From an uncultured Collinsella sp. (GTDB lineage Bacteria; Actinomycetota; Coriobacteriia; Coriobacteriales; Coriobacteriaceae): a DNA stretch of 64,000 nucleotides. This document shows positions 42,542 through 50,665 of the stretch, piece by piece. The position numbers and the translations under genes were made by a program. The notes under the pieces were generated by a model. That model was not told where the DNA came from and did no database searches. It saw only the letters and a list, made by a program, of their open reading frames with translations. Location of the stretch: assembly GCA_902496275.1 (NCBI GenBank), contig CABVAC010000008.1:1-64000 (forward strand), given 5' to 3'. Each line of letters begins with the position of its first letter. Position 1 is the first letter of the stretch.

Positions 42542-43474
42542 ATGGCTCGTCGTACGCCTTCTCAACTGAATATGCTGCTCGCCGTCGATAAGCCGGTGGG
42601 CTGCACGTCCCACGATGTGGTCTCGCAATGTCGGCGCGCCCTCCATGAGCGTCGCGTCGGCCATGCCGGCACGCTCGACCCCATGGCATCGGGTGTCATG
42701 GTGGTGGGTGTTGGCCAGGCTACTCGTTTGCTGGGCATGCTAACCCTCGATACCAAAAGCTATGTCGCCGACATCTCGTTTGGCGCCGAGACCAATACCG
42801 ATGATGCGGAGGGCGAGGCGGTCCGCACGGTGGCTATTGCCAACGAGCTGCGCGATCCTGCCTATGCCCGTGAGCGCTTGGCGGCTATGCTGGGTCCGCA
42901 GATGCAGGTGCCGCCGGCGTTTTCGGCTATCTCGGTCAATGGCGTTCGCGCCTACAAGTCTGCTCGCGAGGGCAATGCGGTGGACCTACCTCCGCGCCCT
43001 GTCGAGGTCTATGCCGCCGACCTGATCGCCGTGGGCGGCGAAGGTGATACGTGTGTGTGGACCGTGGCGTTCTCGGTGAGCAAGGGCACCTATATCCGTG
43101 CGCTCGCTCGCGACTTGGGCCGCGCCTGCGAGAGCGCCGCGCACATTTCCGCGTTGCGCCGCACGGCCTCCGGTGTTGTTTCCATTGGCGCTTGTCATGC
43201 GGTCGAGGAACTTTCCCCCGAGTCCGCGGCTGGCTTTGCCCTGGATCCCATTGCGGCCCTGGGCGCCTCGCGTGTTGACTTGCCGGGCAATCTTGCCGAC
43301 GATCTGCTCTGCGGCCGACGCATTCCCGTTGAGCGTGCGCTTGCCGATTTCGATGCTTCGAAAGCGCCGTTTGCGCTGGTGCTCGATGGGGGACTCAAGG
43401 CGCTCGCCCGCATCGAAAGTGGCCGCTTTGTCATGGAGCACGTGTTTCCGCAGGCAATCGGCGGTGTTCGATGA
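42542..43474 (+). CDS. truB: tRNA pseudouridine-55 synthase TruB
   Basis: 310 aa. VDKPVGCTSHDVV at the N-terminus and the catalytic motif HAGTLDPMASG (Asp about residue 45). A C-terminal PUA-like region follows after about 240. It makes pseudouridine 55 in the T-loop of tRNAs. The stop overlaps the ribF ATG by 4 nt. Confidence 0.95.
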   Translation: MARRTPSQLNMLLAVDKPVGCTSHDVVSQCRRALHERRVGHAGTLDPMASGVMVVGVGQATRLLGMLTLDTKSYVADISFGAETNTDDAEGEAVRTVAIANELRDPAYARERLAAMLGPQMQVPPAFSAISVNGVRAYKSAREGNAVDLPPRPVEVYAADLIAVGGEGDTCVWTVAFSVSKGTYIRALARDLGRACESAAHISALRRTASGVVSIGACHAVEELSPESAAGFALDPIAALGASRVDLPGNLADDLLCGRRIPVERALADFDASKAPFALVLDGGLKALARIESGRFVMEHVFPQAIGGVR

Positions 43475-44478
43475 TGTTGTCCGCTCACGAGCTCGCGCGT
43501 ATTTTTTTCGCGGGCGAGTCGGACGTGGCTCGCATCGTCACTGCCGATGCGTTTGATGAGTGCGAGCACTTGGGTGCTGCCTCGATCGCCATCGGCGTGT
43601 TCGACGGCGTTCACCGTGGTCACCAGGAGCTCATTGCGGCGCTTGTTAGCGATGCGCGCGCCCATGGCTGCAAGGCGGTCGTGGTCACTTTCGATCCCGA
43701 TCCGGACGTTGTGGTGAGTCCTTCGCCCGCTCAAAAATTGATGACGACGGCCGACCGTCTACATGCCTTGGCTCAAACCGGGGTCGATGCAGTGGTGGCC
43801 GTTCCCTTTACGCCTGAGGTTGCGGCGCTCGACCATGTCGGTTTTCTCGCACTGTTGTCACGCGTGGTCGACATTCGTTCGATTCGCGTTGGCAGCGATT
43901 TTAGGCTGGGTCGCGGCGGTGCTTCTGGTGTTGCCGAGATGCGCGCCTGGGGTTCCGAGCGCGGAGTTGACGTGTATGGTCACGACCTGCTTTGCGAGGG
44001 CGGCGAGGCCATTTGCGCCACCCGCATTCGTCACGAGCTGGGACAGGGCCATGTGGGGCTTGCTGCTGGGTTACTCGGCCGCCCGTATATGGTGCGCGGC
44101 GGTGTTATTCGCGGCCGTCACGAGGGTTCTGGCATGGGCTTTCCCACGGCAAACCTGCAGGTTCCCGACGGCATTCAGGTGCCTGCCGATGGTGTGTATG
44201 AGGGTCTGGTGCTCGTCGATGACATCGCGTGGCCCGCTGCCGTTAATGTCGGCCTGCCGCCGACGTATGCCGACGATGTCGCTTCATCGCATCTCGAGGC
44301 TAATTTAATTGGTTATACGGGCGACCTGTACGGCGCTTCCGTTTCGCTGGCGTTTACGCGCTGGCTGCGTCCGTCGCGCGTGTTCGATTCGCTGGATGAG
44401 TTGATCGCGACCGTCGAGGGTAATATCGAAGATATTCGTCACAACTTGGGCGAGCAGGGGGTGAGTGTCCGTGATTAG
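43471..44478 (+). CDS. ribF: bifunctional riboflavin kinase / FAD synthetase
   Basis: 335 aa. The N-terminal FAD synthetase half carries GVFDGVHRGHQELI, and the C-terminal riboflavin kinase half GRHEGSGMGFPTANL and the final SLAFTRWLRPSRVFDS. It converts riboflavin to FMN and FAD. It overlaps truB by 4 nt and dnaG by 14 nt. Confidence 0.95.
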   Translation: MMLSAHELARIFFAGESDVARIVTADAFDECEHLGAASIAIGVFDGVHRGHQELIAALVSDARAHGCKAVVVTFDPDPDVVVSPSPAQKLMTTADRLHALAQTGVDAVVAVPFTPEVAALDHVGFLALLSRVVDIRSIRVGSDFRLGRGGASGVAEMRAWGSERGVDVYGHDLLCEGGEAICATRIRHELGQGHVGLAAGLLGRPYMVRGGVIRGRHEGSGMGFPTANLQVPDGIQVPADGVYEGLVLVDDIAWPAAVNVGLPPTYADDVASSHLEANLIGYTGDLYGASVSLAFTRWLRPSRVFDSLDELIATVEGNIEDIRHNLGEQGVSVRD

Positions 44479-46573
44479 CGATGAGGAAAAAGACCAGGTA
44501 CGCGCTGCGTCCGACTTAGTCGCCATCGTGCAGGAAACGGTTGAGCTCAAGCCCCGCGGCCATGAGTTTTGGGGTTGCTGCCCTTTTCATGGCGAAAAGA
44601 CTCCGTCCTTCCACATTATTCCCGCCACGCAGGTGTGGCATTGCTTTGGCTGCGGCGAGGGTGGCGACGTCTTCACCTATATCATGAAGCGCGAGAACCT
44701 GAGCTTTCCCGAGTCAATCCGTTATTTGGCCGATCGCGCGGGTATTGAGCTGCACGACACCGGAGACCGCCGCGAGCGCGGTACCAAGCGTGCCCGCATC
44801 TACGATCTGTGCGCCGAGACCGCCCAGTTCTATCACACCATGCTTATGCGCGGTAAGGACGGCCGTCCGCGCGAGTACTTTGCCAGCCGCGGCATGGGTG
44901 GCGACGTCTGCCGTCGCTACTGCCTGGGCTTTGCACCGGGCCGCAACGCGCTGGTGTCGCACCTGTCCCAGGCGGGTTTTACCCCGCAGGAGATGATCGA
45001 CGCCAACGTTGCCGTGAGCCGCGGGCGCGGGCAGCTTGCCGACCGCTTCTACGACCGCGTGATGTTCCCCATCTTTGACGAGCAGGGTCACAACATTGCC
45101 TTTGGTGGTCGCATCATGGGTGACGGCCAACCCAAGTACCTCAATACCGCCGAGACAAGCGTGTTTCATAAAAAGCGAAACCTCTACGGCTTTAATTGGG
45201 CCAAGGAGTTTATCGTCGCGCAGGATACCGCCATCGTGGTGGAGGGCTATACCGACTGCATCGCCTGTTGGGAAGCGGGGATTAAAAACGTTGTCGCCAC
45301 GCTGGGCACCGCGCTCACGGAGCATCACGTCAAGACGCTCACCCGCTTTGCCAAGCGCATCGTGTATATGTTTGACGGCGATGCTGCCGGTCAAAAGGCC
45401 GCTCGCCGTGCGATTCAGTTTATCGAGCAGGATTCTATGGACCTGCGCTGCGTGGTACTGCCCGACGGTAACGATCCCATGGAGTTCATCACGGCGCACG
45501 GCGGAGGGGAGCTGCAGAAACGCATTGACGCCGCCGAGCCGCTCATGGACTTCGTGTACCGTTCGCTGCAGGAGTCGAGCGACATCTCCACGCCGGGCGG
45601 TCGCGCCAAGGCGCTGGAGGATGCGCTGACGCTTATCTATCCGCTGCGCGACAGCTATATGATCGACACGTACTTTATTCAAATTGCCGACCTGTTGGGT
45701 TTGGATCTGGAGACAGTGCGTGCGAGCTCGGGCCGTGTGTTTCGCGATGTCGCCAAGCGCGAGGATGCGGAACGACGTCGTGAGCAGAACTATGAGCGCC
45801 AGCGGGCACAGGCTGAGCGCTCTGGTAGCGCGGGCGGTCGGACGTCTGGTTCGCAGGGGGCATCTCGCGGTGCTTGGGCATCGGGCGCGACGCCGCCGGT
45901 GTTCGCGCCGGTCGAAGAAGAGCCGTATGACTACGTCCCGCTCGATGCCTACGGCGCCGCGCCCGTGGAGGTCGTCGACGACCTGCCGCCGATCGACGCG
46001 CCTGATGGTATGGGTGCTGTGCCTGCGACTGATGGTTCGGGTGCTCCGGCTGCGGCGGCGCCGATGGTTCTTACTGATCTTGAGCGTAAGTCCTTGGCAG
46101 GGGAGCGTGAGCTGCTGACCATGCTCACGAGCTACCCCGACCTGTTCCGCACGTATGCCGACCGCATCTGCTCTATCGAGTGGGTTGACCCACGTCACGA
46201 GTCCATCGCATGGGCCGTTCTGGCAACGCCGCCGGGAACCGATCCTGCAGCCTGCATGGATGCGGCGCGCTCGGTGTGTCCCGAGGCGGCAACGCTTGTG
46301 AGTGCCGGGCGCATCTCGGCGACGAGCAAGCACCCCACCGAGACGAACATCGTGTTTATGCTCGATACGCTCGAGCTCTACACCATCAAGCGCCGCATGC
46401 GTGCCGCACAGGCCAAGCTGCGCCAGGACCGTTCGCTCGACGATGAGGCCCGTCGCGCGCTGACCGTGCAGGCCGCGCAGGATTCGCAGCGTCAACGCGA
46501 ACTGCAAAAGTCGATCGGCGGCGTGGCGGACCCGTTCCGTTTGATCGGTCTGGAGGCCGCAGACGCCGAATAG
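44465..46573 (+). CDS. dnaG: DNA primase
   Basis: 702 aa. CHC2 zinc finger (GCCPFHGEKTPSF...CFGCGEGGD, about 38-70), catalytic core, TOPRIM block VVEGYTDCIA (about 258-267) and DGDAAGQKA (about 305-313). A Gly/Ser/Pro-rich linker (about 440-540) precedes the C-terminal helicase-binding helices. It makes replication primers. GTG start inside the ribF end; GTG 44471 is an alternative two residues later. rpoD follows after a 116-nt gap, an arrangement recalling the dnaG-rpoD pairing in other bacteria. Confidence 0.96.
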   Translation: MSVISDEEKDQVRAASDLVAIVQETVELKPRGHEFWGCCPFHGEKTPSFHIIPATQVWHCFGCGEGGDVFTYIMKRENLSFPESIRYLADRAGIELHDTGDRRERGTKRARIYDLCAETAQFYHTMLMRGKDGRPREYFASRGMGGDVCRRYCLGFAPGRNALVSHLSQAGFTPQEMIDANVAVSRGRGQLADRFYDRVMFPIFDEQGHNIAFGGRIMGDGQPKYLNTAETSVFHKKRNLYGFNWAKEFIVAQDTAIVVEGYTDCIACWEAGIKNVVATLGTALTEHHVKTLTRFAKRIVYMFDGDAAGQKAARRAIQFIEQDSMDLRCVVLPDGNDPMEFITAHGGGELQKRIDAAEPLMDFVYRSLQESSDISTPGGRAKALEDALTLIYPLRDSYMIDTYFIQIADLLGLDLETVRASSGRVFRDVAKREDAERRREQNYERQRAQAERSGSAGGRTSGSQGASRGAWASGATPPVFAPVEEEPYDYVPLDAYGAAPVEVVDDLPPIDAPDGMGAVPATDGSGAPAAAAPMVLTDLERKSLAGERELLTMLTSYPDLFRTYADRICSIEWVDPRHESIAWAVLATPPGTDPAACMDAARSVCPEAATLVSAGRISATSKHPTETNIVFMLDTLELYTIKRRMRAAQAKLRQDRSLDDEARRALTVQAAQDSQRQRELQKSIGGVADPFRLIGLEAADAE

Positions 46574-46689
46574 GCCTAGATGTTGTGGTCAACCAGCGTA
46601 TTCTCGCCTATATCCTGTCCTCTTTTTGGGTATAGACGTCGATGTGTGTGCTAAAGTATTGAGTCCTGTGGACTATGAAGGGAGAATCT

Positions 46690-48039
46690 GTGCCAAAAAA
46701 GACTGAGAGCACGGGTACTGGGCTGGAATCCTACGTTGCAAAGCTCATGGGCAACGGCTCAAACAGGACTTCGGTAACCGAGGACGAGATTCAGGTCGCC
46801 CTGAAGGATATCGATGTTTCTGACGAGCAGCTCACCGCGGTGTATTCCGCGCTGCGCAACAGCGGCATCCAGATTATCTCCGCGAGCGGTAACGACGACG
46901 CCCCCATGGACGTCGACGATGACGATAACGATACCGATACCGACGATTTCGATGACGACGACGAGCACGATTCCGGCTCGCTCGACGATCACGAGCTCAA
47001 GATGGCCCGTCAGGCCGATGCCGAGATGGGTTCTTCCAAGAGCAAGAAGAAGCGCACCGTGCGCACGTCCCGTTCACGCTCCCGCGTGCGTGGCATCGAT
47101 GCCTCCACGGTGATGCTGACCGGCGATCCGGTTCGTATGTACCTCAAGGAGATCGGCAAGGTCGACCTGCTGACCGCCTCCGAAGAGGTCGATTTGGCCA
47201 TGAAGATCGAGGCCGGTCTCGAGGCCACCGAGAAGCTCGAGGCTGCCGATGCCGGCGAGCTCGAGCTCACGCGTGCCGAGATGCGTCGTCTTACGCGCAT
47301 TGAGAACGTGGGCCTCGAAGCCAAGCAGGCACTCATCAGCGCAAACCTGCGTCTGGTCGTCTCCATCGCCAAACGCTATGTCGGCCGCGGCATGCTGTTC
47401 CTTGACCTGATCCAGGAGGGCAACCTCGGTCTGATCCGCGCCGTCGAGAAGTTCGACTACCAGAAGGGCTTTAAGTTCTCCACGTACGCCACGTGGTGGA
47501 TCCGTCAGGCCATTACGCGCGCCATTGCCGATCAGGCCCGTACCATCCGTATTCCCGTGCATATGGTTGAGACTATCAACAAGCTCGTCCGCGTGCAGCG
47601 CCAGCTCCTTCAGGACCTGGGTCGCGACCCGACCCCCGAGGAGATCGGTGCCGAGATGGACATGAGCGCCGACCGCGTCCGCGAGATCCAGAAGATCTCG
47701 CAGGAGCCCGTGTCGCTCGAGACCCCCATCGGCGAGGAAGAGGATTCCCAGCTGGGCGACTTTATCGAGGACTCCCAGGCTATCGTTCCGCCCGATGCCG
47801 CCAGCTTCTCCATGCTGCAGGAGCAGCTCACTCAGGTGCTCGACTCGCTTGCCGATCGTGAGCGCAAGGTTATCGAGCTGCGCTTTGGCCTTGTCGACGG
47901 GCATCCCCGCACGCTCGAGGAAGTCGGCCGCGAGTTTGGCGTCACGCGCGAGCGTATCCGCCAGATCGAGTCCAAGACCTTGGCCAAGCTCCGCCACCCG
48001 AGCCGCTCGAGCAAGCTTAAGGACTACATCGAGTCTTAA
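46690..48039 (+). CDS. rpoD: primary sigma factor RpoD
   Basis: 449 aa from the GTG at 46690, preferred over ATG 46675 because the GAAGGGAG site lies between them. An acidic tract (about 72-98, mostly Asp) and a basic patch (about 115-135) precede region 1.2 (DPVRMYLKEIGKVDLL). Region 2 contains GNLGLIRAVEKFDY and FSTYATWWIRQAI, region 3 follows, and region 4 carries LEEVGREFGVTRERIRQIE. It directs RNA polymerase to the TTGACA/TATAAT promoters seen across this window. An intrinsic terminator closes it at 48056-48083. Confidence 0.96.
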   Translation: MPKKTESTGTGLESYVAKLMGNGSNRTSVTEDEIQVALKDIDVSDEQLTAVYSALRNSGIQIISASGNDDAPMDVDDDDNDTDTDDFDDDDEHDSGSLDDHELKMARQADAEMGSSKSKKKRTVRTSRSRSRVRGIDASTVMLTGDPVRMYLKEIGKVDLLTASEEVDLAMKIEAGLEATEKLEAADAGELELTRAEMRRLTRIENVGLEAKQALISANLRLVVSIAKRYVGRGMLFLDLIQEGNLGLIRAVEKFDYQKGFKFSTYATWWIRQAITRAIADQARTIRIPVHMVETINKLVRVQRQLLQDLGRDPTPEEIGAEMDMSADRVREIQKISQEPVSLETPIGEEEDSQLGDFIEDSQAIVPPDAASFSMLQEQLTQVLDSLADRERKVIELRFGLVDGHPRTLEEVGREFGVTRERIRQIESKTLAKLRHPSRSSKLKDYIES

Positions 48040-48055
48040 CCTCGCAAGCAAGAAT

Positions 48056-48088
48056 CGCCCTCAAGCACATCCGCTTGAGGGCGCTTTC
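48056..48088 (+). terminator. terminator after rpoD
   Basis: A perfect 11-bp stem (48056-48066 with 48073-48083) with a 6-nt loop, followed by CTTTCATGTT. Confidence 0.75.
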
Positions 48089-48097
48089 ATGTTGTCG

Positions 48098-48141
48098 TTG
48101 GGGACGTTCTTGAATGACTGGTCGTTTAAGAACGTCCCCAA
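48098..48141. repeat. 14-bp inverted repeat (GGGGACGTTCTT type)
   Basis: 48098-48111 and 48128-48141 are perfect reverse complements around 16 nt; the centre and the right flank also share ATGACTGG (48113-48120 and 48141-48148). No T-run on either side. It resembles a dispersed intergenic repeat. Confidence 0.8.
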
Positions 48142-48173
48142 TGACTGGGTCGGAAAATTTCTTAAAAAAGTTC

Positions 48174-48201
48174 TTGCCCTAAGCTGATTCGTCCGTATAA
48201 T
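48174..48201 (+). promoter_or_regulatory. promoter of the tRNA-Asn genes
   Basis: TTGCCC (48174-48179), 16-nt spacer and consensus TATAAT (48196-48201). An A/T-rich block, AAAAAAGTTCTT, directly upstream (48164-48175) could act as an UP element; the same block occurs at 13624. Confidence 0.75.
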
Positions 48202-48231
48202 AAACTTCGTTGCTTGAGAGCACGCACCTAT

Positions 48232-48306
48232 TCCTCGGTAGCTCAATGGTAGAGCACGCGGCTGTTAACCGCGCTGTTGTAGGTTCGAGTCCTACCCGGG
48301 GAGCCA
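48232..48306 (+). tRNA. tRNA-Asn (GTT)
   Basis: 75 nt with encoded CCA. Acceptor TCCTCGG pairs with CCGGGGA, the anticodon stem-loop is CGCGG-CTGTTAA-CCGCG with anticodon GTT, and the T-arm is GTAGG-TTCGAGT-CCTAC. Confidence 0.97.
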
Positions 48307-48340
48307 GAATTTTTCAGCCCTTTCCGTTGGGCTTTTAAAT

Positions 48341-48415
48341 TCCTCGGTAGCTCAATGGTAGAGCACGCGGCTGTTAACCGCGCTGTTGTAGGTTCGAGTC
48401 CTACCCGGGGAGCCA
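48341..48415 (+). tRNA. tRNA-Asn (GTT), second identical copy
   Basis: Base-for-base identical to the copy at 48232, 34 nt downstream of it, and presumably on the same transcript. Encoded CCA present. A terminator follows 6 nt later. Confidence 0.97.
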
Positions 48416-48421
48416 GGTTGT

Positions 48422-48451
48422 AAAACCCGTCGCGTATGCGGCGGGTTTTTT
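48422..48451 (+). terminator. terminator after the tRNA-Asn pair
   Basis: A 12-bp stem (48422-48433 with 48438-48449, one G-U) with a 4-nt loop; the right arm runs into a T-run ending at 48451. Confidence 0.9.
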
Positions 48452-48609
48452 CATGCCGCGATCGCCGTTCGCGAACGTTACCGTATCAACATTTCGTGTC
48501 GAGGATGTAATCCCGCGACCCACCACCTCAACATGGCGCGGTCGTTGTAGAATATTGCAATGATTGCTCCCACGACATGGTGCCGCGAGCACCAGATAAG
48601 GAGATTCTT

Positions 48610-48966
48610 GTGTCTGAGACCATTAACGGCAGCCTGAGCGTCTCGAACGACGTTATTGCCGATATTGCCGGTTATGCCGCGATGACGTGCTATGGCGTCG
48701 TCGGTATGGCTGAGCAGCTCCAAGGCGCCGAGAGCGTGCGCCTGCTTGCCGGTCAGCGCCTCCGCAAGGGCGTGCTTGTCTCCGCCGACGAGAACGGCCT
48801 TACGGTCGATCTTCACGTCGTGCTCGAGAACGGCGTCAACATGAAGTCCGTCTGCCACAACCTTTCGAGCTCCGTTGCCTTTACCCTGCAGGAGATTGCC
48901 CAAATCGATCCCGCCAGCCTTAAGATCGGCATCCATATCGACGCGCTCAAGAGCCGTCTGAACTAG
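48610..48966 (+). CDS. Asp23/Gls24 family protein
   Basis: 118 aa from the GTG at 48610 with AAGGAG upstream. Typical Asp23 fold: NDVIADIAGYAAMTCYGVVGM at the N-terminus, a strand pair with LTVDLHVVLENGVNM, and a C-terminal helix. The family includes alkaline-shock and envelope-stress proteins; in Gram-positive bacteria a member commonly precedes the fakA gene, as here, 27 nt upstream. Confidence 0.9.
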   Translation: MSETINGSLSVSNDVIADIAGYAAMTCYGVVGMAEQLQGAESVRLLAGQRLRKGVLVSADENGLTVDLHVVLENGVNMKSVCHNLSSSVAFTLQEIAQIDPASLKIGIHIDALKSRLN

Positions 48967-48993
48967 CATCCGAAAACGGAGATTCAAATACCC

Positions 48994-50655
48994 ATGATTG
49001 CAAAGACCATTCGCACCTGTTTTCCGATCGCTGCGGCTGCCGTTTCTGACAAGGCCGAGGAGATCAATAAGCTCAACGTCTTCCCCGTACCCGACGGCGA
49101 CACCGGCACCAACATGTCGCTCACGCTCGCCTCGGTGACCAAGGAGCTCTCCGCCCTTCCCGCCGATGCCGACATGGAGGCCATTGCCGGCGCCATCACC
49201 CACGGCTCCCTGATGGGCGCCCGCGGTAACTCCGGCGTCATTACCTCGCAGATCCTGCGCGGTGTGGCCGAGGGCCTTGTCTCCGCCGACGAGCCCATTA
49301 CGTCCGCCAACATCGCCTTCGCCTTCCGCCGCGCCGTCAAGGTCGCCTTCCAGGCCGTCCGTAAGCCCATCGAGGGCACGATTCTCACGGTGCTGCGCGA
49401 TGTCTCGACCAAGGCCGACGAGTGCGAAAAGAAGAAGTTCTCGGCCGAGGACGCGCTCGATGCCATCGTCGTCGAGGCCTACCAGTCCGTCGCTCGCACG
49501 CCCGACCTGCTGCCCGTCCTCAAAGAGAACGGCGTGGTCGACTCCGGCGCCTTCGGCTTTGCCATCTTCTTGGAGAACTTTGTGGCTGCAGCACTTGGTC
49601 GCAGCACCGTTGTCGAGGATTTCTCCGCTACGTTCGATTCCGCTGGCTCTGCACGCGATGCCGCTCTTGGCCGCGTTGAGATCGAGGCCAACGACGATTG
49701 GGAGGGCTCGGAGTTCCGCTACTGCAACGAGTTCCTCTTTAAGGCCGACGCCCCGTTTGACGAGGACGAGTGCCTTAAGTTCCTGGGTTCCATGGGCGAC
49801 TGTGAGCTGCTCGTGGGCGCATATCCCGACTACAAGATCCACGTGCACTCCAACACCCCGAACCTGGTGCTCGAGCACATGCTGCAGCTTGGCCAGATCT
49901 ACGAGGTCTTTATCCACAACATGGAGATGGAGGCCCACGACCGTACCGCCAAGATCCACGAGGACCAGGAGAAGGCCGCCGAGCCCGCGAAGGCCCTGGG
50001 CTTTGTCGCCGTTGCCGCCGGTTCCGGCGAGGCAGACATCCTCAAGTCCCTCGGCGTTGACGTGATCGTGTCCGGTGGCCAGACCATGAATCCCTCGACT
50101 GCAGACCTGCTGGGCGCCGTCGACCAGGTCAACGCGACCTCGGTCATCATTCTGCCCAACAACGGCAACATCCGCATGGCCGCCGAGGCCGCTGCCTCTG
50201 CCTGCACCGACAAGAAGGTCGCCGTCGTTCCCACCAAGACCGTTCCGCAGGCCTTCTCCGCGCTGTTCGCGGTCCTGCCCGATTCCGAGCTCGAGGATGC
50301 CGTCGCCGCTATGGTCGACGCCATCAGCGAGGTCCGCGATGGCGAGGTCACCCGCGCCGTGCGCGACTCCAGTGCCTCCGACGGTTCGCCAATTCACTCC
50401 GGTGACGTCATGGGCATCATTGCCGGCTCCATCGACGTGGTCGGCTCCGACGTGAAGCAGGTCACGCTCGATTGCATCAACCGTATGCAGGAGGAAGAGG
50501 AGGGCGACGCGCTGACGATTCTGGCCGGCGAGGAACTGTCCGATGAGGCCTTCCAGGAGATCGTCGACGCTATCGAGGAGGCTCAGCCCGATCTGGAGAT
50601 CGACGCCCATCGTGGCGAGCAGCCGCTCTATCCCGTGATCTTCTCGATCGAGTAG
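48994..50655 (+). CDS. fakA: DAK-domain protein, fatty acid kinase subunit FakA-like
   Basis: 553 aa. The N-terminal DhaL-type kinase domain shows VPDGDTGTNMSLT (about 29-41) and HGSLMGARGNSGVITSQ (about 70-86), the ADP/Mg site. A middle domain and a C-terminal domain follow. FakA phosphorylates fatty acids presented by a FakB (DegV) protein so they can enter phospholipid synthesis; no fakB lies in the window. plsX, 5 kb downstream, supplies the same acyl-phosphate intermediate. Confidence 0.88.
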   Translation: MIAKTIRTCFPIAAAAVSDKAEEINKLNVFPVPDGDTGTNMSLTLASVTKELSALPADADMEAIAGAITHGSLMGARGNSGVITSQILRGVAEGLVSADEPITSANIAFAFRRAVKVAFQAVRKPIEGTILTVLRDVSTKADECEKKKFSAEDALDAIVVEAYQSVARTPDLLPVLKENGVVDSGAFGFAIFLENFVAAALGRSTVVEDFSATFDSAGSARDAALGRVEIEANDDWEGSEFRYCNEFLFKADAPFDEDECLKFLGSMGDCELLVGAYPDYKIHVHSNTPNLVLEHMLQLGQIYEVFIHNMEMEAHDRTAKIHEDQEKAAEPAKALGFVAVAAGSGEADILKSLGVDVIVSGGQTMNPSTADLLGAVDQVNATSVIILPNNGNIRMAAEAAASACTDKKVAVVPTKTVPQAFSALFAVLPDSELEDAVAAMVDAISEVRDGEVTRAVRDSSASDGSPIHSGDVMGIIAGSIDVVGSDVKQVTLDCINRMQEEEEGDALTILAGEELSDEAFQEIVDAIEEAQPDLEIDAHRGEQPLYPVIFSIE

Positions 50656-50665
50656 GCAACTGCCC

